Part shown: piece after piece, positions 1-7,659 of the stretch
Numbering within the stretch: position 1 is the stretch's first letter
How the letters are laid out: each line of letters begins with the position of its first letter
DNA from: RHKX01 sp963823565
GTDB lineage: Bacteria; Actinomycetota; Thermoleophilia; Solirubrobacterales; 70-9
NCBI GenBank assembly: GCA_963823565.1
Contig: CAWGLR010000001.1
Location: forward strand, 744,001-808,000
Length of the DNA stretch: 64,000 bases
Direction of reading: 5' to 3'
The notes under the pieces: model-generated
What the model saw: only the letters and a program-made list of their open reading frames with translations
Database searches by the model: none
What the model was told of the DNA's origin: nothing
Position numbers and translations under genes: made by a program

Positions 1-971
1 TCGACCGCCTCGCGCGCGCTCGTTCGCGGCACCGCGTACTCCATCTCCGTGAACTTGATCCGCCGCTCCGAGGCGAAGACGCGGAACGAGTGGTCGAGCT
101 TGCGGGGCACCCCGGCGCCGGCGGAGGCGAGCCGCGACAGCGTTGGGATCGTCGCCGGGACCCGGCGCGCGACGACCGCGAACGCCGAGCCCACCCAGTT
201 CTCGAAGACGACCTCCTGGAGGTATCCGCTCACGGGGTTCGCCGGGTCAGCCGGCTCGTCGGTCCGCCGGCTCTCGCGGCAGTTCGCCCACTCGGTGTGA
301 GGGAAGACGTAGAACTCGAAGTGATCGCAGCTCGACACCAGGCCGTCGAGCCCGGCCAGCGTCTCGCCGAGCGGGCGCCGCCGGTCGATCCGGTCGATCC
401 GGAAGGGCGGAACGACCCGCAGCGTCACCGAGTAGACGACGCCGAGCGCGCCGATGCCGACGCGGGCGGCGCGGAAGCCGTCGGGGTCGCTCGCCTCGCT
501 GAGCTCGACCGTCGTCCCGTCCGCGGTGATCAGCTCGATCGCCTCGACCTGCGCGGAGAGGTTCGGATAGCGCTCGCCGGTCCCGTGCGTCCCGGTCGCG
601 ATCGCCCCGGCGAGGGTCTGGCGGTCGATGTCGCCGAGGTTCTCGAGCGCCAGCCCGAGCCGGTCGAGCTTGCGGCTGAGCGCGCGCAGCGTGATGCCCG
701 CCTCGACCTTGACCCGCCCCGCGGGGCGGTCGACCTCCAGCACCCGGTCCAGCGAGTCGAGCCGGACCATCGTCCCCTCCGTCAGCGCCGCCCCGGTGAA
801 CGAGTGGCCGGAGCCCGCGGCCTTGACTCGGCGCCCCTCCTTCGACGCCGCGATCACCGCGCTGATCAGGCCCTCGCGCGTATTCGGCCGCGCCATCACC
901 ATCGGCCGGCAGCGCTGCTCGGCCGACCAGTTGCGCCAGCGGTAGGGCCCGGGCTCCTGCTCGTCCGCCAT
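1..971 (-). CDS. FAD-binding D-arabinono-1,4-lactone / L-gulonolactone oxidase-type protein (3' end outside window)
   Basis: Reading leftward from ATG at 971, the frame is open to the window edge (about 323 codons). The N-terminal half is a PCMH-type FAD-binding domain: GSGHSFTG near residues 53-60 is the flavin-binding loop with the His typical of the aldonolactone oxidase (ALO/GLO) family, followed by the LGDIDRQTLAGAIATGTHG segment of VAO-fold proteins. The later part (HFEFYVFPHTEWANCRESRR) resembles the ALO C-terminal domain. Members oxidise sugar lactones such as L-gulono- or D-arabinono-1,4-lactone with O2 or another acceptor. The true substrate cannot be read from the sequence, and the C-terminus is missing because of the window boundary. 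Confidence 0.85.
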   Translation of the reverse strand, partial: MADEQEPGPYRWRNWSAEQRCRPMVMARPNTREGLISAVIAASKEGRRVKAAGSGHSFTGAALTEGTMVRLDSLDRVLEVDRPAGRVKVEAGITLRALSRKLDRLGLALENLGDIDRQTLAGAIATGTHGTGERYPNLSAQVEAIELITADGTTVELSEASDPDGFRAARVGIGALGVVYSVTLRVVPPFRIDRIDRRRPLGETLAGLDGLVSSCDHFEFYVFPHTEWANCRESRRTDEPADPANPVSGYLQEVVFENWVGSAFAVVARRVPATIPTLSRLASAGAGVPRKLDHSFRVFASERRIKFTEMEYAVPRTSAREAV

Positions 972-1018
972 CGATTCCACCTTAGCCCGCAGGGCTCGCT
1001 CTAATCTCAACCTCGCCC

Positions 1019-1106
1019 GGAGGGGTGGCAGAGCGGTTGAATGCGCCAGTCTTGAAAACTGGTGACCGGCGACCCCGGTCCGTGGGTTCGAATCCCACCC
1101 CCTCCG
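1019..1106 (+). tRNA. tRNA-Ser (anticodon TGA)
   Basis: A complete type II tRNA cloverleaf of 88 nt. The acceptor GGAGGGG (1019-1025) pairs with CCCCTCC (1099-1105) and the discriminator is G1106. The anticodon stem CCAGT/ACTGG encloses the loop CTTGAAA, giving anticodon TGA at 1053-1055. A long variable arm follows, then the T arm GTGGG-TTCGAAT-CCCAC (1082-1098). CCA is not encoded. It reads UCA and other UCN serine codons. Confidence 0.97.
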
Positions 1107-1188
1107 CTCGGACCGGACCGTCCGTGTCGCCGGCGAGGACCTCGTGCATGAGCCCGAGGGCAGCCCGAGGGCCCGCTCGAAGCCGGCG

Positions 1189-1593
1189 TCAGCTACCGAG
1201 GACGATCGAGTCCCAGCGGACCCGGCCTTCTTCGACCGCCCGCCGGACGGCGCGCTCGCGGGCGTTGAGCGACATCCGCCCGCTCTTGACCTCGAGGAAG
1301 ACGATCTCGGCGAGATCCTCGCCGGCGCCGTAAAGCCCGTCGAAGACGACGAAGTCGATCGGCGCGCCGAGGAACCGGGCGTCGCACCGGTCGAAGCGCT
1401 CCTCGAACTCCGGCAGGTACGGGACCAGCTGCTCGTAGGCACGCCCGTCGCGACTCGCGCGGCTCAGCCTGACCGACTGCCGGCGGGCGGCGTCGAGGTC
1501 GCCGGCCGTGTGCGGATGGGTCGCCCGGTAGGCGACGTACTTGACGGTGACGAAGAGCAGCGCAAGCAGCAGCGCAGGGGCGAGGGCTTCCAT
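1189..1593 (-). CDS. Membrane-anchored Holliday-junction-resolvase-related endonuclease
   Basis: 134 residues. An N-terminal hydrophobic segment (EALAPALLLALLFVTVKYVA) is followed by a compact PD-(D/E)XK-type core: APIDFVVFDG supplies the acidic residue and IVFLEVKSG supplies the E-x-K pair, ending in RVRWDSI. This layout matches the small family annotated as endonucleases related to archaeal Holliday junction resolvase. DNA specificity is unknown. On the minus strand a TAGATT box (1600-1605) lies 6 nt before the ATG, so the mRNA is probably leaderless. The gene converges on the tRNA-Ser. Confidence 0.7.
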   Translation of the reverse strand: MEALAPALLLALLFVTVKYVAYRATHPHTAGDLDAARRQSVRLSRASRDGRAYEQLVPYLPEFEERFDRCDARFLGAPIDFVVFDGLYGAGEDLAEIVFLEVKSGRMSLNARERAVRRAVEEGRVRWDSIVLGS

Positions 1594-1688
1594 GGGGCGA
1601 ATCTAGGAGCGGCCCCGGCGGCTGAAATCCAGCTTGCAAAGTCATCGACCGCTGCCCGGTCCGGACGCCGGCGGCGGCGCGGGGACCG

Positions 1689-1715
1689 GGGAACCGGACG
1701 CGAAGCGGAGGATTC
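1689..1715. repeat. 27-bp dispersed repeat, copy 1
   Basis: These 27 bases recur exactly, in inverted orientation, at 51321-51347, almost 50 kb away. This copy lies in the 189-bp gap between divergent genes; the other lies between sir and cysH. The core includes CGCGAAGCGGAGG. Both copies are intergenic, which suggests a small REP-like element rather than shared coding sequence. Confidence 0.8.
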
Positions 1716-1769
1716 GCCCGACGAGCGGCGCGAGGCGCTCGCGGGGCGGCGAACGCCCTCCCGGGCGGG

Positions 1770-1782
1770 TATCGTCGCCCGC
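1770..1782 (+). promoter_or_regulatory. -10 box for leaderless transcription of the decarboxylase gene
   Basis: TATCGT at 1770-1775 ends 7 nt before the ATG at 1783, leaving no room for a ribosome-binding site. Transcription would start at or next to the ATG. This spacing decides the start codon of the intein-containing gene. Confidence 0.6.
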
Positions 1783-4197
1783 ATGAGCACCTGCCTCGTT
1801 TCCGGCGGCGCCGGCTTCCTCGGTTCGCACCTCTGCGAGCGCCTGCTTGCCGACGGCCACCGCGTGATCTGCCTCGACAACCTCGACACGGGGTCGCTGG
1901 GCAACATCAGCCACATCCGCGACGACGGCTTCGTCTTCGACAACCACGACATCACCGAGGAGGTGCGGATCGACGAGCCGGTGGACTTCGTCTACCACCT
2001 CGCCTCCCCGGCGAGCCCGATCGACTACGCGCGGCTGCCCCTGCACACGCTCAAGGTCGGCTCCTACGGGACCCATCACATGCTCGGCGTCGCGAAGAAG
2101 AAGCGCGCCCGCTTCCTCCTCGCCTCGACGTCGGAGGTCTACGGCGACCCCGAGATCCACCCGCAGCCGGAGAGCTACTGGGGGCACGTCAACCCGATCG
2201 GGCCACGCGGCGTCTACGACGAGGCGAAGCGCTACGCCGAGGCGCTGACGATGGCCTACCACCGACAGCAGGGTGTGGACACCGCGATCGTGCGGATCTT
2301 CAACTCAGTGCTCGCAGACGAGCAGATCCTCTACGACGACGGGCGCGAGCTGCGCCGCGAAACGGCCGGCGAGCTGTCGGCTCGACTCGCGAACCATGCA
2401 GCCCTTGCCGGCTACCGGCCCAGCCGGCTCCCAGTTGCCGCCGGAGGGGCGCCGCTCGCGCCCGATCACCCCGAGCCCGCGCTCGAGTTCCCGCTGGAGC
2501 GGTTCTCCGTGCCCTCATTCGATGCCGAAGGCACGATCGGGTCAACCGCCAGCCCGAGCTTCATCGGCCACCCCACCGAGCAGAAGTGCTTCGAAGTGAG
2601 AACGAAGTACGGGCGCTCGATTCGGGTGACCGGCGACCACTCGCTGTTCACCGAGGGGGACTCCGGCGAGCCCAAGCCGAAGCCGGTCAACGACCTGGAG
2701 ATCGGGGACAAGATCGCGCTGGGCCGCCGATTGGAGGTCCCGGAGCGAGACCGGACGCTCGTCAGCATGGTCGAGGTCTGGCGGTGGGACGAGGAGGACG
2801 TCTGGGACCTCTGCGCCGAGGGAGAGGGGCTCGGCGAACTCGTCTGGAAGCATCGCCAGGAGGTGCTGGCGCTGCTTGGCTCGCGTCCCGGTCGTAGGCC
2901 GGGCAGCCGGGGATCCACCGACTGGCCGCGCGTCGTGAGGATGCGGGACAGCGACCGGGTCCCTCTCCCCGTCCTCTGGTGGATTCGCCGGGCGGTACCC
3001 GAGGACGCGCGGGTCCGCGCCCGGCGTGGCACCGCCAGCCTGCCGGCGACCATAGAGATCACCGACGAGCTTCTGTGGTTTCTCGGCGTCTGGGTAGCGG
3101 AGGGATCACTTTATGAGAAGGACTCGAAGTCGAGCTTCGTCTCGATCTCGAGCGACGGCCACGTGGTCGAACGGGCAGCGCGGTTCTTGGAGCGAGAGCT
3201 GGGGGTGCACGCCGTGCGGGTGGAGCACAAGCCCGGCCGTGCTCCGTCCCTCCTCGCGCATTCGAAGTTGCTTTGCAAGCTGATGCGATTCCTCGGCTTC
3301 GATCGCCGCAGACACCGCATCCCAGGCTGGGTTCTCGGCCTTCCACAAAGCAGGCTGAAGTGGTTCATCGAGGGCTACCGGGAGGGCGACGGGGTCCATA
3401 GTGGACGCCACTTCCACGAGCAGAAGCGCCATGAGTTCACGACCGTGGACACCGGGCTGAAGGACGACCTCATCGTCGCCCTGGCTCGCTTCGGCCTCTT
3501 CCCTTCCATCGGCCGATACGAGGCCACGCTGAAGAAGACGGGAGATCGGAAATACCCGTTCTGGCGCCTGACCCTCGCGAACGTCGCCCCATGGAGCCCC
3601 CTCCAATGGGACGAGGGCGTGAACCAGAAGCTCAATGCCCGCACATACGGTGACCTGGTCTGGGCCGCGGTTACCGAGATCGAGGAGGTGCCGGCGACGC
3701 CGCTCGTGTTCGACTTCTCCGTTCCCGGCCAGGAGAACTTCTGGGCGGGCAGCGGCGTAATGGCACACAACACCTACGGCCCGAGGATGCGCCCGCACGA
3801 TGGCCGGGCGATCCCGACCTTCCTGCGGCAGGCGCTTCAGGACAAGCCCCTGACCGTGTTCGGAGACGGCACTCAGACCCGGAGCTTCTGTTACTGCGAG
3901 GACCTGATCCGCGGGCTGGTCTCGCTGATGGAGTCCGACGCCCACCTGCCGGTCAACCTCGGCAACCCGAACGAGCACACGCTGCAGGGGCTCGCGGAGA
4001 CGGTGATCAAGGCGACCGACTCGCGGTCGGAGATCGTCCACGAGGCGCTGCCGGTCGACGACCCGCAGGTCCGCCAGCCCGACATCTCCAGGGCGCGCGA
4101 GATCCTCGGCTGGGAGCCGAAGGTCGGGCTCGAAGAGGGACTGCGCCGGACGATCGAGGAATCCGGCGTCGAGCGCCTCGTCGGCGCCCTGAGCTGA
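1783..4197 (+). CDS. uxs: UDP-glucuronate decarboxylase (UDP-xylose synthase) interrupted by an intein
   Basis: The spliced host protein would be 315 residues (174 before and 141 after the intein), the normal size for bacterial UXS. It is an extended short-chain dehydrogenase: NAD-binding GGAGFLG at residues 8-14, YHLASPASP at 71-79, and catalytic S-S/Y145-x3-K149 in RGVYDEAKR. The C-terminal part has FGDGTQTRSF and the UXS-like GNPNEHT segment. The enzyme converts UDP-glucuronate to UDP-xylose and CO2 in the cytosol, supplying xylose for glycan assembly by the glycosyltransferases just downstream. The intein splits the conserved RIFN/TYGPRM segment, so without splicing the enzyme should be dead. 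A related UDP-sugar epimerase activity is less likely. The stop lies 11 nt before the next gene, suggesting one transcript. Confidence 0.88.
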   Translation: MSTCLVSGGAGFLGSHLCERLLADGHRVICLDNLDTGSLGNISHIRDDGFVFDNHDITEEVRIDEPVDFVYHLASPASPIDYARLPLHTLKVGSYGTHHMLGVAKKKRARFLLASTSEVYGDPEIHPQPESYWGHVNPIGPRGVYDEAKRYAEALTMAYHRQQGVDTAIVRIFNSVLADEQILYDDGRELRRETAGELSARLANHAALAGYRPSRLPVAAGGAPLAPDHPEPALEFPLERFSVPSFDAEGTIGSTASPSFIGHPTEQKCFEVRTKYGRSIRVTGDHSLFTEGDSGEPKPKPVNDLEIGDKIALGRRLEVPERDRTLVSMVEVWRWDEEDVWDLCAEGEGLGELVWKHRQEVLALLGSRPGRRPGSRGSTDWPRVVRMRDSDRVPLPVLWWIRRAVPEDARVRARRGTASLPATIEITDELLWFLGVWVAEGSLYEKDSKSSFVSISSDGHVVERAARFLERELGVHAVRVEHKPGRAPSLLAHSKLLCKLMRFLGFDRRRHRIPGWVLGLPQSRLKWFIEGYREGDGVHSGRHFHEQKRHEFTTVDTGLKDDLIVALARFGLFPSIGRYEATLKKTGDRKYPFWRLTLANVAPWSPLQWDEGVNQKLNARTYGDLVWAAVTEIEEVPATPLVFDFSVPGQENFWAGSGVMAHNTYGPRMRPHDGRAIPTFLRQALQDKPLTVFGDGTQTRSFCYCEDLIRGLVSLMESDAHLPVNLGNPNEHTLQGLAETVIKATDSRSEIVHEALPVDDPQVRQPDISRAREILGWEPKVGLEEGLRRTIEESGVERLVGALS
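2305..3771 (+). mobile_element. Intein with LAGLIDADG homing endonuclease, in-frame inside UXS
   Basis: 489 residues inserted between Asn174 and Thr175 of the host. The splice junctions are clear: Ser1 (TCA at 2305), C-terminal VMAHN with penultimate His and terminal Asn489 (AAC 3769-3771), and +1 Thr. The block B motif RVTGDHSLF gives Thr109 and His112. Block F is VFDFSVPGQENFWAGSG just before the end. The middle carries two LAGLIDADG-type helices: LLWFLGVWVAEGS (about 256-268) and LKWFIEGYREGDG (about 351-363), with acidic residues at both helix ends. So both the splicing and endonuclease domains look intact. Base composition is visibly less GC-rich than in the flanks (for example around 3105-3140), consistent with acquisition. 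The endonuclease should recognise the intein-less uxs allele. Confidence 0.95.
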
Positions 4198-4208
4198 CGC
4201 CGCCCGGC

Positions 4209-5393
4209 GTGTCTCCGCTGCGGATCGCCCACCTGACCGCGACCTTCCCGCCCTACCCCGGCGGCGCGGGCAACACCGCCTACCGGTTCGCGCGCGGCCA
4301 GGCCGAGCGGGGCAACCACGTCGAGGTCTTCACCGCCGCGGCCGCGGGCGAGGCGCCCGACCCCGGCAAGGCGATCGTCCACCGGATCGACCCCGTGATG
4401 GCGATCGGCAACGCGCCGCTGATCCCGAGCCTGGCCCGGCTCGAGGACTTCGACGTCGTGCACGTCCACTACCCGTTCATCTTCGGCTCGGAGCTGACCC
4501 TGCTCGGCCGCCTGCGCAAGCGCCGGCGCGGAGCAGCCCTGGTCGTCCACTACAAGAACCGGCTGATGGGCAAGGGCCCGCGCGGCGTGCTGTTCGAGGC
4601 CTACGAGCACTCGGTCGCTCCGGCGCTGATCCGCGCCGCCGACCGCATCCTCGTGCTCAGCCCCGACCACGCGCGGTCGGTGAGCTACCTGGCGCGGGCG
4701 CTCGACCGCACCCCCGAGCGGGTCATCGAGATGCCCAACGGGGTCGACACCGCCGTCTTCTCCCCGGGCGGGGACGGCAGCGGCCTGCGGCGGCGGCTCG
4801 GCATCCCCGCCGGCGCCGTCGTCGCCTCCTTCGTCGCGACTCTCGACCGCGCCCACCACTTCAAACGACTTGACGTGGCGATCGAGGGGCTGGCCAGGAC
4901 CCGCGCGCGCGACCTGCACCTGCTGGTCGCCGGCGGCGGCGAGCTGCTCGACGGGTTCCGCGCCGAGGCGGCGGCCGCGGGGGTCGGCGCGCGGGTCCAC
5001 TTCCTCGATCGCGTCCCCCACGCCGAGCTGCCGGACGTCCTCCGCGCCTCCGACCTCTTCGTGCTGACGACCGAGCCGCCGGAGTCGTTCGGGATCGTGC
5101 TGATCGAGGCGATGGCCTGCGGGCTGCCGGCGCTCGCGACCGACTACCCCGGGGTCCGCGCCGTCGTCGACGACGAGACCGGGATCCTGATCCCCGCCGG
5201 CGACTCCGGGGCGGCGGCGGAGGCGCTCGACCGCCTCGTCGACATGGGTCCCGAGGGGCGCGAGCGGCTGGGCGCCGCCGGGCGTGCGAAGGCGGAGCGC
5301 CGCTGGGCGTGGCCCGCGCTCCTCGACCGGATGGACGAGGCGTACGCGGAGGCGATCGCGGCCCGGCGGGAGAGGCTCGGGGTCGCGGCGTGA
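4209..5393 (+). CDS. GT4 family glycosyltransferase
   Basis: 394 residues, GTG start, in line with uxs 11 nt upstream. GT-B fold: the N-terminal donor/acceptor lobe opens with LRIAHLTATFPPYPGGAGN, and the C-terminal lobe carries the retaining GT4 signature E292-x7-E300 in ESFGIVLIEAMACG, which binds the nucleotide-sugar. The linker MPNGVDTAVF is typical of GT4. It would transfer a sugar from an NDP donor to a lipid-linked or growing glycan on the cytoplasmic face. UDP-xylose is a possible donor from its position, but specificity is not readable. The stop overlaps the GTG of the next gene by four bases (GTGA), so the two are translationally coupled. Confidence 0.88.
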   Translation: MSPLRIAHLTATFPPYPGGAGNTAYRFARGQAERGNHVEVFTAAAAGEAPDPGKAIVHRIDPVMAIGNAPLIPSLARLEDFDVVHVHYPFIFGSELTLLGRLRKRRRGAALVVHYKNRLMGKGPRGVLFEAYEHSVAPALIRAADRILVLSPDHARSVSYLARALDRTPERVIEMPNGVDTAVFSPGGDGSGLRRRLGIPAGAVVASFVATLDRAHHFKRLDVAIEGLARTRARDLHLLVAGGGELLDGFRAEAAAAGVGARVHFLDRVPHAELPDVLRASDLFVLTTEPPESFGIVLIEAMACGLPALATDYPGVRAVVDDETGILIPAGDSGAAAEALDRLVDMGPEGRERLGAAGRAKAERRWAWPALLDRMDEAYAEAIAARRERLGVAA

Positions 5394-6709
5394 GCGCCGA
5401 GCGCCGATCGCTGCTGCTCGTCTCCTACTTCTATCCGCCGACGCGCGACACCGGCGCGCAGCGCCCGGCGGCGATGGCGAAGTGGCTCGCGCGGCTCGGG
5501 TGGGACGTGACGGTGCTGACGACGGGCGCCTTCGGCGAACGGCGAGGAGCAAGTAGCGAGGAGCAAGTAGCGGCGAAGGACGGGGGCGTACGAGTGATCC
5601 GGAGCCTTGATCTGCAGCGACTCAGGGCGAAGCTCACCGGGCACGATCGCGTCGACTCGCTCTTCGACTCCGATTCCTACACCGGGAAGCCGCATCCGCT
5701 CAGCAAGGTGATCGTGCCGGAGCCGCTCGCCGTGGCCTGGCTCCCCTTCGCGCGTAGCGCGGCGCTGCGCGCGCACCGGCGACGGCCATTCGATGCCGTG
5801 CTGACCACCTCGCCGCCGGAGTCCGCCCACGCCATCGGCCTGGCGCTGAGCCGTCGCGGCGCGGCGTGGGTCGCCGACGTCCGCGACGCCTGGACCTACG
5901 AGCCGCTGCGCCGGCCGTTCCCGACCGCCGCCCAGCGGCGCCTCGACGAGCGACTGGAGCGACGCTGGCTCGGCGCCGCCGGCAAGGTCGTCTGCGTCTC
6001 CGAGCCCGCCGCGCGCGACCTGCGCGAGCGCGGGATCGCCGACCCGCGAGTGATCGCCAACGCTTGGGACCCCGACGCCGACCCCGGGCCGGACGCCACC
6101 ACGGCGGTCGCGGGCATGCTCGACCCCGAGCGCGCCTCGCTCGTCTACACCGGGCGGTTCGGCAGCTACGGCCGCGACCCGCAGCCGTTCGCGGCGGCGA
6201 TCCGCCGCTTCGGGGCCGAGTCCCCGGAGGACGCGTCCAGGCTCGAGGTCGCGGTCGCCGGGCCGCTCACCCCCGACGAGCGCACGCTCTTCGAATCGGC
6301 GTCGGCGGGCCCGGTGAAGGTCTCGCTGCTCGGCAGCCTCGAGCGCGAGCGCTCCCTCGCGCTCCAGCGTCAGGCGGACGCGCTGCTGCTGCTCGCCCAG
6401 CCGCAGCGCTCGCAGCTCGTCAACTTCAAGCTCTTCGAGTACCTCGCCGCGGGCCGGCCCATCCTCGCGCTCGCCGCCGCAACCGAGGCAGGCCGCATCG
6501 CCGCCGACGCGGGCGTCTCCCCGATCGTCCGCGCCGACGACCCCGAGGCGATCGCCGCGGCGCTCGGCCGGCTCGTCCGCGGCGAGCTCGAGGGACCGGA
6601 CCCGGCCGCGAGCGCGCGCTACTCCTACCCGGGTGCGGCCGCGGCGATGAGCGACGCCCTCGAGGCGGCGCGGACCGCTCAGGCGACCCGGGAGAAGACC
6701 CAGTCCTGA
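5390..6709 (+). CDS. GT4-like glycosyltransferase
   Basis: 439 residues from the GTG at 5390 that overlaps the previous stop. It starts SLLLVSYFYPPTRDTGAQR, the opening of WcaI/exopolysaccharide-type GT-B enzymes, and ends in a GT1-like C-terminal lobe (FKLFEYLAAGRPILALA). Around residues 50-60 the coding sequence contains a 14-nt tandem duplication (5542-5555 and 5556-5569), giving a low-complexity ERRGASSEEQVAAK segment absent from typical homologues. The 3' end overlaps the convergent methyltransferase gene by 31 nt. Its acceptor is unknown; it probably adds a residue to the surface glycan. Confidence 0.82.
   Translation: MSAERRSLLLVSYFYPPTRDTGAQRPAAMAKWLARLGWDVTVLTTGAFGERRGASSEEQVAAKDGGVRVIRSLDLQRLRAKLTGHDRVDSLFDSDSYTGKPHPLSKVIVPEPLAVAWLPFARSAALRAHRRRPFDAVLTTSPPESAHAIGLALSRRGAAWVADVRDAWTYEPLRRPFPTAAQRRLDERLERRWLGAAGKVVCVSEPAARDLRERGIADPRVIANAWDPDADPGPDATTAVAGMLDPERASLVYTGRFGSYGRDPQPFAAAIRRFGAESPEDASRLEVAVAGPLTPDERTLFESASAGPVKVSLLGSLERERSLALQRQADALLLLAQPQRSQLVNFKLFEYLAAGRPILALAAATEAGRIAADAGVSPIVRADDPEAIAAALGRLVRGELEGPDPAASARYSYPGAAAAMSDALEAARTAQATREKTQS
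5542..5569 (+). repeat. 14-nt tandem duplication inside a glycosyltransferase gene
   Basis: GCGAGGAGCAAGTA is present twice head to tail, followed by GCGGCGAAGG. Similar GCAAG/TAGCGGC-rich strings occur between genes at 53966-53987 and 54311-54340, so this may be an intergenic-type repeat inserted in a coding region. Confidence 0.65.
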
Positions 6710-7644
6710 CTCAGCGAGTGGTGGGCGGAGTCGCGCCCGGCCCAGCTCCCGAGCCTGACCTCGACGATCTCGAGGCCGGCCGCCTCGTGCCAGGCGCGGA
6801 CGTCCTCCTCGTGGACGGCGAGCCGGGCCTCCGGGAGATGCGGCTGCGTCGTCCGGTAGCGGCCGCCCTCGGGGTGCTGGCGATCGGCGCCGAAGTCGAG
6901 CACCTCGTTGCCCGCGAACGCCTGGGTGCGCAGGCCCTCCGCGAGTCGCTCCTCGGAGTCGGGGTTGATCAGGAAGAAGGACGCCGCGGACCGGCCCCCT
7001 GATCGCAGCACGCGCGCCGTCTCCGCGAGGTAGCGGGCGATGTGGCGGGGGAACATGTGCGTGTAGAGCGACGCCGCGACGGCGACGTCGAAGCTGCCGT
7101 CCGGGTAGGGGAACGTGTACTCGGCGGGGCCGATCGCGCCCCCGGGCCGGTAGCGGTCGTTGCGCAGGTCGGCGACCTCGAAGCGGAACGCAGGATGGCG
7201 GCGGGTGATGTTGCGCTGGGCCCAGCGGATCGCATCCGGCATCACGTCGAAGCCGTCGTACCGGCCGCCGGACGCGGGATCGAGGTGGGGCACGAGATGG
7301 GCAGCGGTCCGGCCCGGCCCGCAGCCGACGTCGAGGACGCGATCGCCGGGCTGGAGAGCGGCGCCGTCGAGCAGGGCGTCGCGGACGATCCCGGCGCCGA
7401 CGCCGTGGATCTGGGAGGGAAAGCCGAGCCGGCGCGGCGGCACCAGCGGATCGCGGCGGCCGGTCAGGGCGTCGCGGGCGTCGAGCCGCGCCCGCATGCT
7501 CCATCGCCGGGCCGCGGCGCCGCGGGCACGAAGGCGCTGGGCGGCCCCGGAGGCCGCCGCGCGCGCGGCCGAGAGCGGCCGTCTTGTCGGCCGTCGGCCC
7601 ACCGGCGAAACGTACATCCGCGCTCGCGGAGGCGCGGACATCAA
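6679..7644 (-). CDS. Class I SAM-dependent methyltransferase
   Basis: 321 residues from TTG 7644 (an ATG at 7641 is equally possible). Motif I is VLDVGCGPGRTAAHL, the acidic post-I loop is GFDVMPDAIRWAQRN, and motif IV region is YPDGSFDVAVAASLYTHM, as in Methyltransf_11/25 enzymes. The first 60 residues are Arg/Ala-rich and poorly conserved in appearance. It lies among glycan genes on the opposite strand, overlaps the 3' end of the GT4 gene and diverges from the flippase only 15 bp away. A sugar or glycolipid methyltransferase is likely; the substrate is unknown. Confidence 0.8.
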   Translation of the reverse strand: MMSAPPRARMYVSPVGRRPTRRPLSAARAAASGAAQRLRARGAAARRWSMRARLDARDALTGRRDPLVPPRRLGFPSQIHGVGAGIVRDALLDGAALQPGDRVLDVGCGPGRTAAHLVPHLDPASGGRYDGFDVMPDAIRWAQRNITRRHPAFRFEVADLRNDRYRPGGAIGPAEYTFPYPDGSFDVAVAASLYTHMFPRHIARYLAETARVLRSGGRSAASFFLINPDSEERLAEGLRTQAFAGNEVLDFGADRQHPEGGRYRTTQPHLPEARLAVHEEDVRAWHEAAGLEIVEVRLGSWAGRDSAHHSLSQDWVFSRVA

Positions 7645-7645
7645 C

Positions 7646-7659
7646 TACCCTGCCGCCGC
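7646..7659 (+). promoter_or_regulatory. -10 box of the flippase gene
   Basis: TACCCT at 7646-7651 sits 8 nt before the GTG at 7660. No ribosome-binding site fits, so the transcript is probably leaderless. Confidence 0.6.

Noticed and set aside
49..1004. Long plus-strand open frames over the left edge
   Set aside because: They are Arg/Pro/Ala-rich shadows of the minus-strand lactone oxidase, which has clear family motifs.
1019..1106. tRNA-Ser 3' end as an attachment site for the glycan island
   Set aside because: No second copy of the tRNA 3' end was seen in the window and no integrase is present.
1144..1782. Extending the uxs gene upstream to 1144
   Set aside because: The extra 213 residues overlap the endonuclease gene antisense, have no family similarity and precede a clean -10 box at 1770 and the Rossmann start at 1783.
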